Shown here in pieces: positions 15,059-21,573 of a stretch of 21,573 bases of DNA (position 1 is its first letter; every line of letters starts with the position of its first letter). The notes beneath the pieces were generated by a model. The model was not told the DNA's origin and did no database searches. It saw only the letters and a program-made list of their open reading frames with translations. Where the stretch lies: NCBI GenBank assembly GCA_023395755.1, contig JAEWYG010000062.1:1-21573 (forward strand), in the 5' to 3' direction. The stretch is from Actinomycetes bacterium (lineage in GTDB: Bacteria > Actinomycetota > Coriobacteriia > Coriobacteriales > Eggerthellaceae). Made by a program: the position numbers and the translations under genes.

Positions 15059-15808
15059 CTACAGCGCTGCCTTAAGAGCCGCCGCAAACTGAGCAACAGC
15101 ACCATCTGCCGACGCATCAAAAACCTCAAGCTTGCGATCGGCTTGCTGAGGAGCAAGACAAGACACTACATCCAGAGCGTTTTCGCACGTTTTGATCGCG
15201 CCGGACACATCCATGGGCTTTTTACCTGCAGCCAGAATGTCCTTCATACCGGGAATGCGCGGCACCGCTACATCGGGCGTCACCGATACCACGGCAGGAA
15301 GTGGCACGCGCACCGTCTCAACAACATCTTCAAGCGTACGCTCAACAATTACAGCACCGGCTTCAGGCGTAATCTTAGACACGGCGTTCACCACCGGCAG
15401 ACCCAGGCGTGCCGCCAGCTGTACATCAACCTGCTGCGCATAGTTGTCGGCCGATCCGTCGCCGCACAAAATAAGGTCGTACTCCCCCACTTTTTCAACC
15501 AGCGGAGCAAGTGCACAAGCAGTTGCGCGTGCATCCATGTGCGCGCACGCATCGTCCGCGCACATAATCAACTCATCGACGCCACGAGCAAGTACGTTTT
15601 TCTTCAGCTTGCCGTCATCAATCGAAGCAGCACCAGCCGTAATGGCAACTACTTTGCCACCATCTGCCAGTTGCGCTGCAGCCTCCATGGCATTTAGATC
15701 GTAAGCCGACACAATGCCTTTAGCCTTCGAAAAATCCAAGCTGCGATCGCCAGCAACCTGGATGTCTTGGTCGTCGGGAACGACCTTGAAAGAGACGATG
15801 ATGTTCAC
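15059..15808 (-). CDS. fixA: Electron transfer flavoprotein beta subunit (FixA)
   Basis: Beta subunit of the FixAB flavoprotein, 249 residues. Seen: the N-terminal strand NIIVSFKVVPDDQDI, the AMP/FAD-site stretch SAYDLNAMEAAAQL (about 34-47), GDGSADNYAQQVDVQLA, and the C-terminal VPLPAVVSVTPDV segment of bifurcating-type EtfB proteins. In FixABCX systems the pair splits electrons from NADH between quinone and ferredoxin/flavodoxin. GTG at 15808 has GAAAGG 8 nt upstream. First gene of the operon; its leader contains two mutually exclusive hairpins and its promoter region is shared with the divergent crotonase gene. Confidence 0.96.
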   Translation of the reverse strand: MNIIVSFKVVPDDQDIQVAGDRSLDFSKAKGIVSAYDLNAMEAAAQLADGGKVVAITAGAASIDDGKLKKNVLARGVDELIMCADDACAHMDARATACALAPLVEKVGEYDLILCGDGSADNYAQQVDVQLAARLGLPVVNAVSKITPEAGAVIVERTLEDVVETVRVPLPAVVSVTPDVAVPRIPGMKDILAAGKKPMDVSGAIKTCENALDVVSCLAPQQADRKLEVFDASADGAVAQFAAALKAAL

Positions 15809-16167
15809 CTTGTATGCCTTTCTCTTACGTATTCAGGGGCGTTTCTCTCGTAGACGCCCCGCCCGTCCGCACCGCACACCGAGGCGAACGGGCGGGCAAG
15901 ATGTTTTGCAGTCTGCCCGGCATAGGTAACGCGCGCATCGCAAAAATGCTGCTAAAGCATCATTACTCAAATTCTTGTGATGCCTCGTTTTTGAGTATTA
16001 GGCAGCTACCACGATGCTTGCGATGCGAAACGAGCGTCCAAGAGTAATGATGACAATAGTCTTCGAGCGCGTGGGGTGACCAGATTCTAACGTAGCTACC
16101 TATCGCGAGAATGAGAGCCACGCCACCTGCCCGACAAACAAATGTCGCACCAAAACAAGGAGGAACA
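15809..16167. promoter_or_regulatory. Divergent fixA / crotonase control region with nested inverted repeats
   Basis: No gene. Two overlapping GC-rich hairpins lie near fixA (15836-15860 and 15858-15896). Further out, CGCATCGC (15934-15941), AAGCATC (15955-15961) and TACTCAAA (15964-15971) pair in nested order with TTTGAGTA (15990-15997), GATGCTT (16013-16019) and GCGATGCG (16020-16027). In addition CATCATTACTC (15958-15968) is exactly complementary to GAGTAATGATG (16042-16052), and AGCTACC is directly repeated (16004-16010, 16094-16100). This density of symmetry fits operator sites or a structured leader. In enteric bacteria the cai and fix operons are likewise divergent and share a control region; the regulator here is unknown. 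Confidence 0.6.
15836..15896 (-). promoter_or_regulatory. Overlapping alternative hairpins in the fixA leader
   Basis: Hairpin A: CCCGCCCGT (15858-15866) with ACGGGCGGG (15888-15896), 9 bp. Hairpin B: GGGGCGT (15836-15842) with ACGCCCC (15854-15860), 7 bp. They share 15858-15860, so they exclude each other. B lies about 14 nt from the fixA Shine-Dalgarno. Local G+C is far above the surroundings. Confidence 0.5.
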
Positions 16168-16953
16168 ATGGCAGATTACTATGGTACCGACACCGTCGTT
16201 TCCGAGCTTCGCGAGGACGGCCTGCTTATCATGCGCATCAACCGTCCCGAAGTGGCAAATGCACTCAATGGCGTTACCTCCAAAGCCATGGAGAATATTA
16301 TGAATAACGCCGAGATCGATCCGGCGGTGCGCGCCATCATTGTCACCGGTACCGGCAAGGTGTTCTGCGCAGGCGAGGATCTCTCTGAGCTGAGCGCCGG
16401 TGGAGAGTGTCAAACCGTAACCGAACACGGCTTCGGTGGCCTCACTGCACGCCTGTGCTCCAAACCCGTCATTGCGGCCTGCAACGGCTCTGCAGCTGGC
16501 GGCGGCATGGAAATCGCACTTTCTTGCGACATGGTTGTTGCCAATGAAAATGCCAAGTTTGGGTGTACCGAAGTAGGCCTTGGAATCATCGCCTCTACCG
16601 GCGGTCTCGTTCGTCTCGCCCGCGACATTAACCGCAAAGACTGCATGGAGCTGCTCCTTACCGGCAAGAAGATAAAGGCTCCCGAAGCCAAAGCCCTGGG
16701 ACTTATCAACTACGTCGTGCCTGCCGAAGAGGTTATGGATCGCGCCATCGAACTTGCTGAGGAGTGCCTAAAGAATGCTCCTTTGGCCTTGAAATGGACC
16801 AAGTATGTCGTGCACGCTGCCGACCAGATGTCCGAAGAAGATGCCATGCGCTACAGCGACGCAGCTTACCGCTTCCTCGAAAAGACCGAAGATGGCATCG
16901 AAGGACCTGCCGCCTTTGTTGAGAAGCGTACACCCAACTGGCAAGGTAAATAG
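16168..16953 (+). CDS. Enoyl-CoA hydratase/isomerase family protein, CaiD-like
   Basis: Crotonase-fold acyl-CoA enzyme, 261 residues, the same length as E. coli CaiD (carnitinyl-CoA dehydratase). Seen: the oxyanion-hole segments GKVFCAGEDL (64-73) and NGSAAGGGMEIAL (106-118), and both catalytic glutamates of the hydratase type, E115 and E135 (CTEVGLGI). It therefore probably hydrates or dehydrates an enoyl-CoA rather than only isomerising it. ATG at 16168 has AAGGAGG 4-5 nt upstream; the 19-residue extension to 16111 includes that site. It is divergent from fixABCX and in the same window as a CaiC-like ligase, suggesting a cai-type pathway. Substrate unproven, so no gene symbol is given. Confidence 0.9.
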   Translation: MADYYGTDTVVSELREDGLLIMRINRPEVANALNGVTSKAMENIMNNAEIDPAVRAIIVTGTGKVFCAGEDLSELSAGGECQTVTEHGFGGLTARLCSKPVIAACNGSAAGGGMEIALSCDMVVANENAKFGCTEVGLGIIASTGGLVRLARDINRKDCMELLLTGKKIKAPEAKALGLINYVVPAEEVMDRAIELAEECLKNAPLALKWTKYVVHAADQMSEEDAMRYSDAAYRFLEKTEDGIEGPAAFVEKRTPNWQGK

Positions 16954-17000
16954 CCAACCCTCTCCCCGCCTCTTTCGTAAGCGGCATACGGCATGCAAAA

Positions 17001-17092
17001 AGAACCCTGAGCAATGTGAGCCACACCTCGGAATTTGAATAAAAAACAGCGAGTTCAAGCTGGAGGTGCGGTTCATTATAGCTCGGGGTTCT
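17001..17092 (+). repeat. 92-nt long imperfect inverted repeat (possible structured RNA)
   Basis: Outer stem AGAACCCTGAGC (17001-17012) with GCTCGGGGTTCT (17081-17092), 12 bp with one wobble; then AATG (17013-17016) with CATT (17074-17077); then CCACACCTC (17021-17029) with GAGGTGCGG (17063-17071), 9 positions with one mismatch; a terminal loop can close with CAGC/GCTG (17047-17062) or TTGAA/TTCAA. No known family recognised; could be a leader RNA of serA, a terminator-like 3' element of the crotonase gene, or a small mobile repeat. Confidence 0.6.
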
Positions 17093-17113
17093 CTTGTATG
17101 CGGGGAGGCTTTC

Positions 17114-17164
17114 ATGCACACGCTCCCACCGTCTGCATGTGCACTTTGGCAGGGTTTTCGTTGA
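17114..17164 (+). CDS. Putative 16-residue leader peptide upstream of serA
   Basis: ATG at 17114 is preceded by GGGGAGG with a 5-nt spacing, better than many real genes here, and reads MHTLPPSACALWQGFR then TGA. It starts 22 nt after the 92-nt fold-back and ends 94 nt before serA. It holds only one Ser codon, so a classical serine attenuator is not indicated. May be chance; expression unproven. Confidence 0.3.
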   Translation: MHTLPPSACALWQGFR

Positions 17165-17189
17165 CATGCTCACACTTAGCAGGCAGTAT
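17162..17189 (+). promoter_or_regulatory. Candidate serA promoter
   Basis: A perfect TTGACA -35 (17162-17167) with CAGTAT at 17 bp as a weak -10 (TATAGG lies at 20 bp). About 75 nt upstream of the serA start. Confidence 0.35.
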
Positions 17190-17258
17190 AGGAAAATCTG
17201 CGAAACACGCCCAAAAGGCACCAGCAGACGAGAACCCGCCCAAGCCAAGGAGAAGCCC

Positions 17259-18425
17259 ATGCCTCGCGTCCACTGCCTTAACAACATTTCCACCTATGGC
17301 ACCGATCTGTTCACCGGATCTTACGAGCTTACTGACGATGCCACAACGGCAACAGGCATTCTCGTACGGAGCGCCTCCATGCACGACATGGAGTTTGGCA
17401 GCGACCTCCTTGCCATAGCTCGTGCAGGAGCCGGCGTAAATAACATTCCTCTGGACCGATGCGCCGAAGAAGGTATCGTTGTATTTAACACGCCAGGTGC
17501 AAATGCAAACGCCGTGAAAGAATTAGTTTTATGTGCCCTCTTACTGGGTAGTCGCGACATTGTAGGCGGAATCGAGTGGTGTCGCGAAAACGCTCATGAC
17601 GACAACATTGCCAAAGCAGCGGAAAAGGCAAAGAAGGCATTTGCTGGCCGTGAAATCAAAGGCAAGAAGCTTGGTGTGATTGGTTTGGGCGCCATTGGCG
17701 CTGAGGTAGCGAATTCCGCCATCGATCTTGGCATGGACGTATACGGCTACGACCCTTACGTGTCAGTAGGTGCCGCTTGGCGTATTTCAAGCGAGGTTCA
17801 TCATGTAGTAAATCTCGATGACCTGTTCCGTACCTGCGACTATTTCAGCATTCATGTACCCGCCGTGGAGAGCACTATCGGCATGATTGATGAACATGCC
17901 TGTTCGCTTATGCCAGAAGGTGCCGTATTTCTAAACTTCTCGCGAGACACGCTGGTAAACAATACAGCCATGGCCTCCGCACTTGCATCCGGCAAAGTAC
18001 ACACCTACATCACCGACTTCGCCACGCCGGAAGTTATGAACATGGAGCACGCCATCGTACTGCCTCATTTGGGTGCCTCAACCGAAGAAGCTGAAGACAA
18101 TTGCGCCATTATGGCTGTTCGCGAAATTATGAACTACCTAGAAAACGGCAATATCGTTAATTCGGTGAACTATCCTGCTTGCGATATGGGACTATGTCCC
18201 GAAGGTCAGGGACGAGTGGCGGTGATGCACCGCAACATTCCCAACATGATCAGCCGCATTGCCAATGTGTTCGGCGACGAAGGTGTAAATATTGAAAACC
18301 TCACGAACAAGACACGAGGCGACTATTCATACACTCTTATCGATCTGAATCAGCCAGCACCAACCAGTGCGCTCGAGCATCTTGTTGACATCGAAGGTAT
18401 TCGTCGCGTACGCGTGGTGCAGTAA
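17259..18425 (+). CDS. serA: D-3-phosphoglycerate dehydrogenase (ACT-domain type)
   Basis: NAD-dependent oxidation of 3-phosphoglycerate, the first step of serine synthesis; cytoplasmic. The 388-residue product has the catalytic domain split around a Rossmann domain with GLGAIG (142-147) and an acidic residue after the next strand (YGYDPY), catalytic R229 (NFSRD), E258 (DFATPEV) and H270 (PHLGASTEEA), and a C-terminal ACT domain (about 318-388) expected to bind serine as feedback inhibitor. ATG at 17259 has AAGGAG 6 nt upstream; the in-frame extension to 17094 is unlike the family. No serC or serB is adjacent. Related 2-hydroxyacid dehydrogenases cannot be excluded, but the ACT tail favours SerA. 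Confidence 0.9.
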   Translation: MPRVHCLNNISTYGTDLFTGSYELTDDATTATGILVRSASMHDMEFGSDLLAIARAGAGVNNIPLDRCAEEGIVVFNTPGANANAVKELVLCALLLGSRDIVGGIEWCRENAHDDNIAKAAEKAKKAFAGREIKGKKLGVIGLGAIGAEVANSAIDLGMDVYGYDPYVSVGAAWRISSEVHHVVNLDDLFRTCDYFSIHVPAVESTIGMIDEHACSLMPEGAVFLNFSRDTLVNNTAMASALASGKVHTYITDFATPEVMNMEHAIVLPHLGASTEEAEDNCAIMAVREIMNYLENGNIVNSVNYPACDMGLCPEGQGRVAVMHRNIPNMISRIANVFGDEGVNIENLTNKTRGDYSYTLIDLNQPAPTSALEHLVDIEGIRRVRVVQ

Positions 18426-18460
18426 CGCTCCACGTAAGATTCTTATCGGAAACAACAATC

Positions 18461-18487
18461 AAAAGGGAGCCAATGTGCTCCCTTTTT
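18461..18487. terminator. Rho-independent terminator of serA
   Basis: A 10-bp stem (AAAAGGGAGC / GCTCCCTTTT) with a 6-nt loop and a T5 tail on the plus strand; A4 on the left gives a T-run on the minus strand too, so it can serve the convergent MFS gene ending at 18527. Confidence 0.92.
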
Positions 18488-18526
18488 ACAGAATACATCG
18501 TTGCACTATTGCACTTGCAGCAGCCC

Positions 18527-19969
18527 TCACGCCCTAGGCGCCCGTATGGTATCCAAATCAAGCGAGCTTGATTCAATAAGCGATTTTCCCTTCGTCTCGG
18601 GAGCCATAAATACCGAAAGAATTAATCCCGCTATTACCAGTCCTGCCGCAACCAACATGGTAGGCCCTATGCCATAAGCTGCCAAAAATAACGGCATGCC
18701 ATACGTAGCAACGATGGTGCCGATACGCGAAAAGGCTATGGCAATACCCACGGCCGTTGCGCGCACTTCCGTGGGGAACAACTCGTTGGGATAAAGCCAT
18801 TGAAGGATACCCGGGCCACCGCTAAAGAAGGCATACAAACCAAAACCGGCGATAATAACGATAACGGGGGCATCAGGAAACAATCCCAATACCACCAAAC
18901 CCACCGCCATAAGTGCAAGCGAGCGAATGAGCAACGAGCGACGCCCCATAGAATTAAGCCAAAACATAGCTGGAATAGATCCTATAAGGAAAAATAGACT
19001 GACAGCACTTTCCCCAAAAATAGCCTCTTGTCCCGCGCCCAGTCCAAACGCCGTCATAATCTCAGGACCGAACGTATAAATGGCGTACATGGGCACCACC
19101 TGGCAAAGCGTCAGAATACCCAAAAATACAATACGCTTGGCATAACCCCCGCGAAACACCTTGCGCATACTTGTCTTCTCGCCTGGCTCTTCGAGTTCAA
19201 GTTCGACACCTTCGCCAAATACGCGCCGCATAACAGCATTGGCCTCTTCGGTGCGCCCCTTCTGAGCAAGCCACAGGGGCGATTCGGGAATGTCATGACG
19301 TCCGATTAGCAAAACAATACACGGAATAATTGCCGAACCAAGCATCCACTGCCAACCATTGGGAACACTGTAGAGAAAATAGCCTGCGAGTGCGGCAACT
19401 GTTGCGCCAAGATACCAGGCAGCCGATACCATACCCATAGAAATAGACCGATGCTGTTTGGGAGTGAACTCGGCGATAAGTGAGGTGGCAATGGGGTAAT
19501 CAGCACCCACGAACACGCCGATAAAAAAGCGGGCGGCCACCAACTGCAGCGGATCGGCACAAAACACACTCAAGAGAGAAAAGAGACCAATAGCCACGAT
19601 ATCGATGATAAACATCTTTTTGCGCCCAATACGATCGGTAAGATACCCACCCACGATGGTTCCCACAAAAATGCCAAGCAAAACGGATGCTCCAATGGCA
19701 GCGCTCCATATCTCAGTGAGGTTAAATTGAGGCGTGATCTGAGTAAGGGCTACACCTATAAGCGATAATACATAACCGTCTAGAAACGACCCCCCGCTTG
19801 AAAAAAAGGTAATCTTGCGCAGGAATGGGGTCATCGCTACGTCATCCATAGTCTTTTTACCAGCACGCTTTACCTTATTGACCACTTCTCCACCAATGAG
19901 TATCGCACCATCAGTAACCTCACCCAATGGAGGGCTGGTTACCTGCGTCATATTTTTGACATCTCTCAT
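18527..19969 (-). CDS. MFS transporter, sugar-porter/organic-acid type
   Basis: Membrane permease of 480 residues with about 12 hydrophobic segments after a 45-60 residue hydrophilic N-terminus. Seen: motif A GGYLTDRIGRKKMF (about 107-120), the mid-loop PESPLWLAQKGRTEEA characteristic of the sugar-porter/SP and related acid:proton families, NSMGRRSLL in the second half, and a C-terminal PETKGKSL. ATG at 19969 has AAGGGAG about 11 nt upstream; a second Met (MTQVT) six codons later is possible. The gene follows the CaiC-like ligase by 31 nt on the same strand, so the likely cargo is the acid that the ligase activates (inferred). It takes the place that CaiT (a BCCT transporter) holds in enteric cai loci. 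Confidence 0.9.
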   Translation of the reverse strand: MRDVKNMTQVTSPPLGEVTDGAILIGGEVVNKVKRAGKKTMDDVAMTPFLRKITFFSSGGSFLDGYVLSLIGVALTQITPQFNLTEIWSAAIGASVLLGIFVGTIVGGYLTDRIGRKKMFIIDIVAIGLFSLLSVFCADPLQLVAARFFIGVFVGADYPIATSLIAEFTPKQHRSISMGMVSAAWYLGATVAALAGYFLYSVPNGWQWMLGSAIIPCIVLLIGRHDIPESPLWLAQKGRTEEANAVMRRVFGEGVELELEEPGEKTSMRKVFRGGYAKRIVFLGILTLCQVVPMYAIYTFGPEIMTAFGLGAGQEAIFGESAVSLFFLIGSIPAMFWLNSMGRRSLLIRSLALMAVGLVVLGLFPDAPVIVIIAGFGLYAFFSGGPGILQWLYPNELFPTEVRATAVGIAIAFSRIGTIVATYGMPLFLAAYGIGPTMLVAAGLVIAGLILSVFMAPETKGKSLIESSSLDLDTIRAPRA

Positions 19970-20000
19970 GCTTATCGTCTCCCTTATGCTTTTTCACTCT

Positions 20001-21573
20001 TTATTTGAGAAGCTTCTTTTCGATTTTCATAGAACACGTACGAGGGAAATCTTCCACAATCTCAACGAACGTCGGTACCTTAAAACTGGCTAGATGCTGT
20101 TCACAAAAGGAGATAACGTCCTCCTTTGTGATGATTGCCCCTACGCAAGGCAAAACAAAGGCCTTAACTGCCTGGTCACGAATAGGATCTTCCACTCCAA
20201 TAACGGCAGCCTCTGCAATGTTCGGATGGCGCACTAAAACATTTTCTATCTCGGTAGTCGAAATGTTTTCGCCCGCTCGTTTGATCATGTTTGTCTTACG
20301 GTCAACAAAATAAAACCAGCCATCGCTATCCGTGCGGCCTTTATCCCCCGTCTTGAGCCATCCATCGGCAGTAAAAGCGAACGCAGTAGCAACATCGTCG
20401 CGGTAGTATCCCAGCATGACGCTAACCCCCCGCTTGCCAAGCACCTGAATCTCGCCCACTTCCCCCGCTTTGGCCAGCGTACCGTCGTCGCGAACGATGC
20501 GTACTCTATAACCAAGCCCCGGTCGCCCAATCGAAGGCCAACGACGCTCACCCTCGATTGGATCGGTGAGCACCCATCCAATCGACTCAGTTGATCCATA
20601 AGTGTTCATTAAACGTATGCCAAAGCGTTCCTCAAAAGAGACTTTCTCTGCATCTGACACGGGCAGAAAGTAGAGAACTTCACGTAGACAATGATCTTTA
20701 TCCTGAGTACACTCAGGTTGCAACATGAGCGTGCGTAGCATCATGGCGACACACTGCGTGACCGTGGCTCGATAGCTGCGTATCTGAGACCAAAACTGAC
20801 TAGCGGAATACTTCTCTACCACAATAAGAGTTGCCCCCGCTGTCAGCACGGGCATGAGAGCGGCTAGCTGGAAGTTGGAGTGACACGCTGGCATGGTAGT
20901 GAGCATGCGATCTTTGTCAGTAAGCGCAACTTCCCAATCGCCATAACGTCCACTAAATAACAAATTCGCATGGGTCAAGACCACACCTTTGGGACGCGAA
21001 GTTGTGCCGGACGTAAAAATAATCTCTGCGGGGTCCTGCGCGCGTACGCATCTGTGTTCAATGGGGTCTATGGGTTCAGCGGCCTTGAGCGCCTCAAAAT
21101 CTTTCAAAATAGCATTTGATAACAGCACAGCCTTCGCTTCATCACGACATTCAATATCCATCTCGTTCATACGCGCCACCAACACACCGTGCGGAAAAAC
21201 GAAACCTTCGTCTGAGGCCTTGCGGTACAGCTCAACGAACTTTGGCTCAATAACAGCGCACGATACCTCCGTCTTTCCCAGCACGTAAGCTACCTCTTCG
21301 GTAAGATACTGCTCGTTCATAGGCACCATAACGGCGCCTATTTTCGCTAAGGCAAACAGACACAACATGAACTCTGGACAGGTGCATAAATGCACAGCCA
21401 CCCGCTCGCCGCGGTTTACCCCCAAACGTAGAAATAAATTTGCAGTACGGCTAATCTCTTGGTCAAATTGACCATAGGTGTAGGTCCGCTCACTTCCACT
21501 ACGATCGCGGAATACAAGAAACGTACGATCGCCATAAACATTCGCTCGGTCACTCCAGAGGCTTTGTGTCGTC
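20001..21573 (-). CDS. caiC: CaiC-like acyl-CoA ligase (crotonobetaine/carnitine-CoA ligase family), 5' end cut
   Basis: ATP-dependent CoA ligase; 523 residues are visible and the frame is open to the window edge. By recalled comparison with E. coli CaiC (517 residues), only about the first ten residues are missing. Seen: the early WSDRANVYGDRTFLVFRD segment, SRTANLFLRLGV, the P-loop FTSGTTSRPKG (about visible residue 186-196), MPACHSNFQ, EKYSASQFWSQI, YRATVTQCVAMMLRTLM, the NTYGSTE adenine motif, RRWPSIGRPG, LKTGDKG and the hinge DRKTNMIKRAGENIS, ending with the catalytic lysine region CSMKIEKKLLK. Several of these stretches are CaiC-specific rather than general AMP-ligase motifs. It is followed by the MFS gene, probably as one operon; caiA or caiB may lie upstream, beyond the window. 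Substrate unproven. Confidence 0.85.
   Translation of the reverse strand, partial: TTQSLWSDRANVYGDRTFLVFRDRSGSERTYTYGQFDQEISRTANLFLRLGVNRGERVAVHLCTCPEFMLCLFALAKIGAVMVPMNEQYLTEEVAYVLGKTEVSCAVIEPKFVELYRKASDEGFVFPHGVLVARMNEMDIECRDEAKAVLLSNAILKDFEALKAAEPIDPIEHRCVRAQDPAEIIFTSGTTSRPKGVVLTHANLLFSGRYGDWEVALTDKDRMLTTMPACHSNFQLAALMPVLTAGATLIVVEKYSASQFWSQIRSYRATVTQCVAMMLRTLMLQPECTQDKDHCLREVLYFLPVSDAEKVSFEERFGIRLMNTYGSTESIGWVLTDPIEGERRWPSIGRPGLGYRVRIVRDDGTLAKAGEVGEIQVLGKRGVSVMLGYYRDDVATAFAFTADGWLKTGDKGRTDSDGWFYFVDRKTNMIKRAGENISTTEIENVLVRHPNIAEAAVIGVEDPIRDQAVKAFVLPCVGAIITKEDVISFCEQHLASFKVPTFVEIVEDFPRTCSMKIEKKLLK

Larger units (their letters stand above)
16954..17258 (+). other. Spacer between crotonase gene and serA
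   Basis: Contains a 92-nt fold-back (17001-17092), a 16-codon mini-ORF with a strong Shine-Dalgarno (17114-17164) and a TTGACA hexamer (17162-17167). No canonical terminator with T-run follows the crotonase gene, so serA may be co-transcribed. Confidence 0.55.

Noticed and set aside
15964..15997. FNR/CRP-type site in the fix spacer
   Set aside because: TACTCAAA...TTTGAGTA has an 18-nt spacer and does not match TTGAT-N4-ATCAA or the CRP consensus.
15934..16052. CRISPR-like array suggested by repeated GATGC/GCATC
   Set aside because: Units are short, irregularly spaced and inverted; no constant repeat-spacer pattern.
17001..17100. T-box riboswitch upstream of serA
   Set aside because: GGAGGTGCGGTTC only loosely recalls the T-box core; the conserved GGTGGNACCGCG and a specifier stem with following terminator are not present.

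Overview
The window looks like chromosomal DNA from an anaerobic actinobacterium of the class Coriobacteriia, most likely an Eggerthellaceae-type gut or oral organism. The basis is the DNA-level gene content: a rimP-nusA-ylxR-infB block with a very long charged IF2 N-terminus, a 7TM sensor kinase of the type common in that family, and FixABCX/acyl-CoA genes. Base composition appears moderate (near 50 percent G+C by eye), lower than Eggerthella itself. The genus is inference only; Cryptobacterium-like organisms would fit.

Layout. Positions 1-4051 (minus strand) hold the translation/transcription operon rimP-nusA-ylxR-infB; infB runs off the left edge. Positions 4372-7314 hold a divergent pair: a GHKL-type membrane sensor kinase (minus) and a secreted, membrane-anchored protein (plus). 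In this assembly both are out of frame at short simple repeats, an AAAC tetranucleotide tract and a run of six G. Positions 7356-9630 (minus) hold an XRE-cupin regulator followed by a fatty-acyl-CoA-synthetase-like ligase. A DUF1269-type membrane protein (minus, 10080-10568) and a Bcr/CflA-type drug-efflux MFS (plus, 10762-12000) follow. A truncated PIN-domain toxin remnant (minus) overlaps the 3' end of the MFS gene and sits next to a palindromic operator-like sequence.

Positions 12386-21573 resemble a carnitine/crotonobetaine-type acyl-CoA reduction locus. fixABCX (minus; bifurcating ETF, ETF-quinone-oxidoreductase-like FixC and ferredoxin FixX) diverges from a crotonase-family gene close to caiD in length (plus), which is followed by a SerA-type dehydrogenase. 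A convergent pair then follows on the minus strand: an acyl-CoA ligase that aligns strongly with CaiC, and an MFS transporter just downstream of it. The expected logic is that the MFS imports an acid, CaiC makes the CoA thioester, the crotonase hydrates/dehydrates it, and FixABCX feeds electrons to an acyl-CoA reductase. No caiA, caiB or caiT gene is in the window. The substrate is therefore open, and the caiA/caiB partners may lie beyond the right edge.

The most notable non-gene structures are: nested inverted repeats and mutually exclusive hairpins in the fixA/caiD divergent spacer; a 92-nt near-perfect fold-back between caiD and serA followed by a well-positioned 16-codon mini-ORF; a rimP leader hairpin; and several strong terminators. 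No rRNA, tRNA, CRISPR array or intact insertion sequence was seen.
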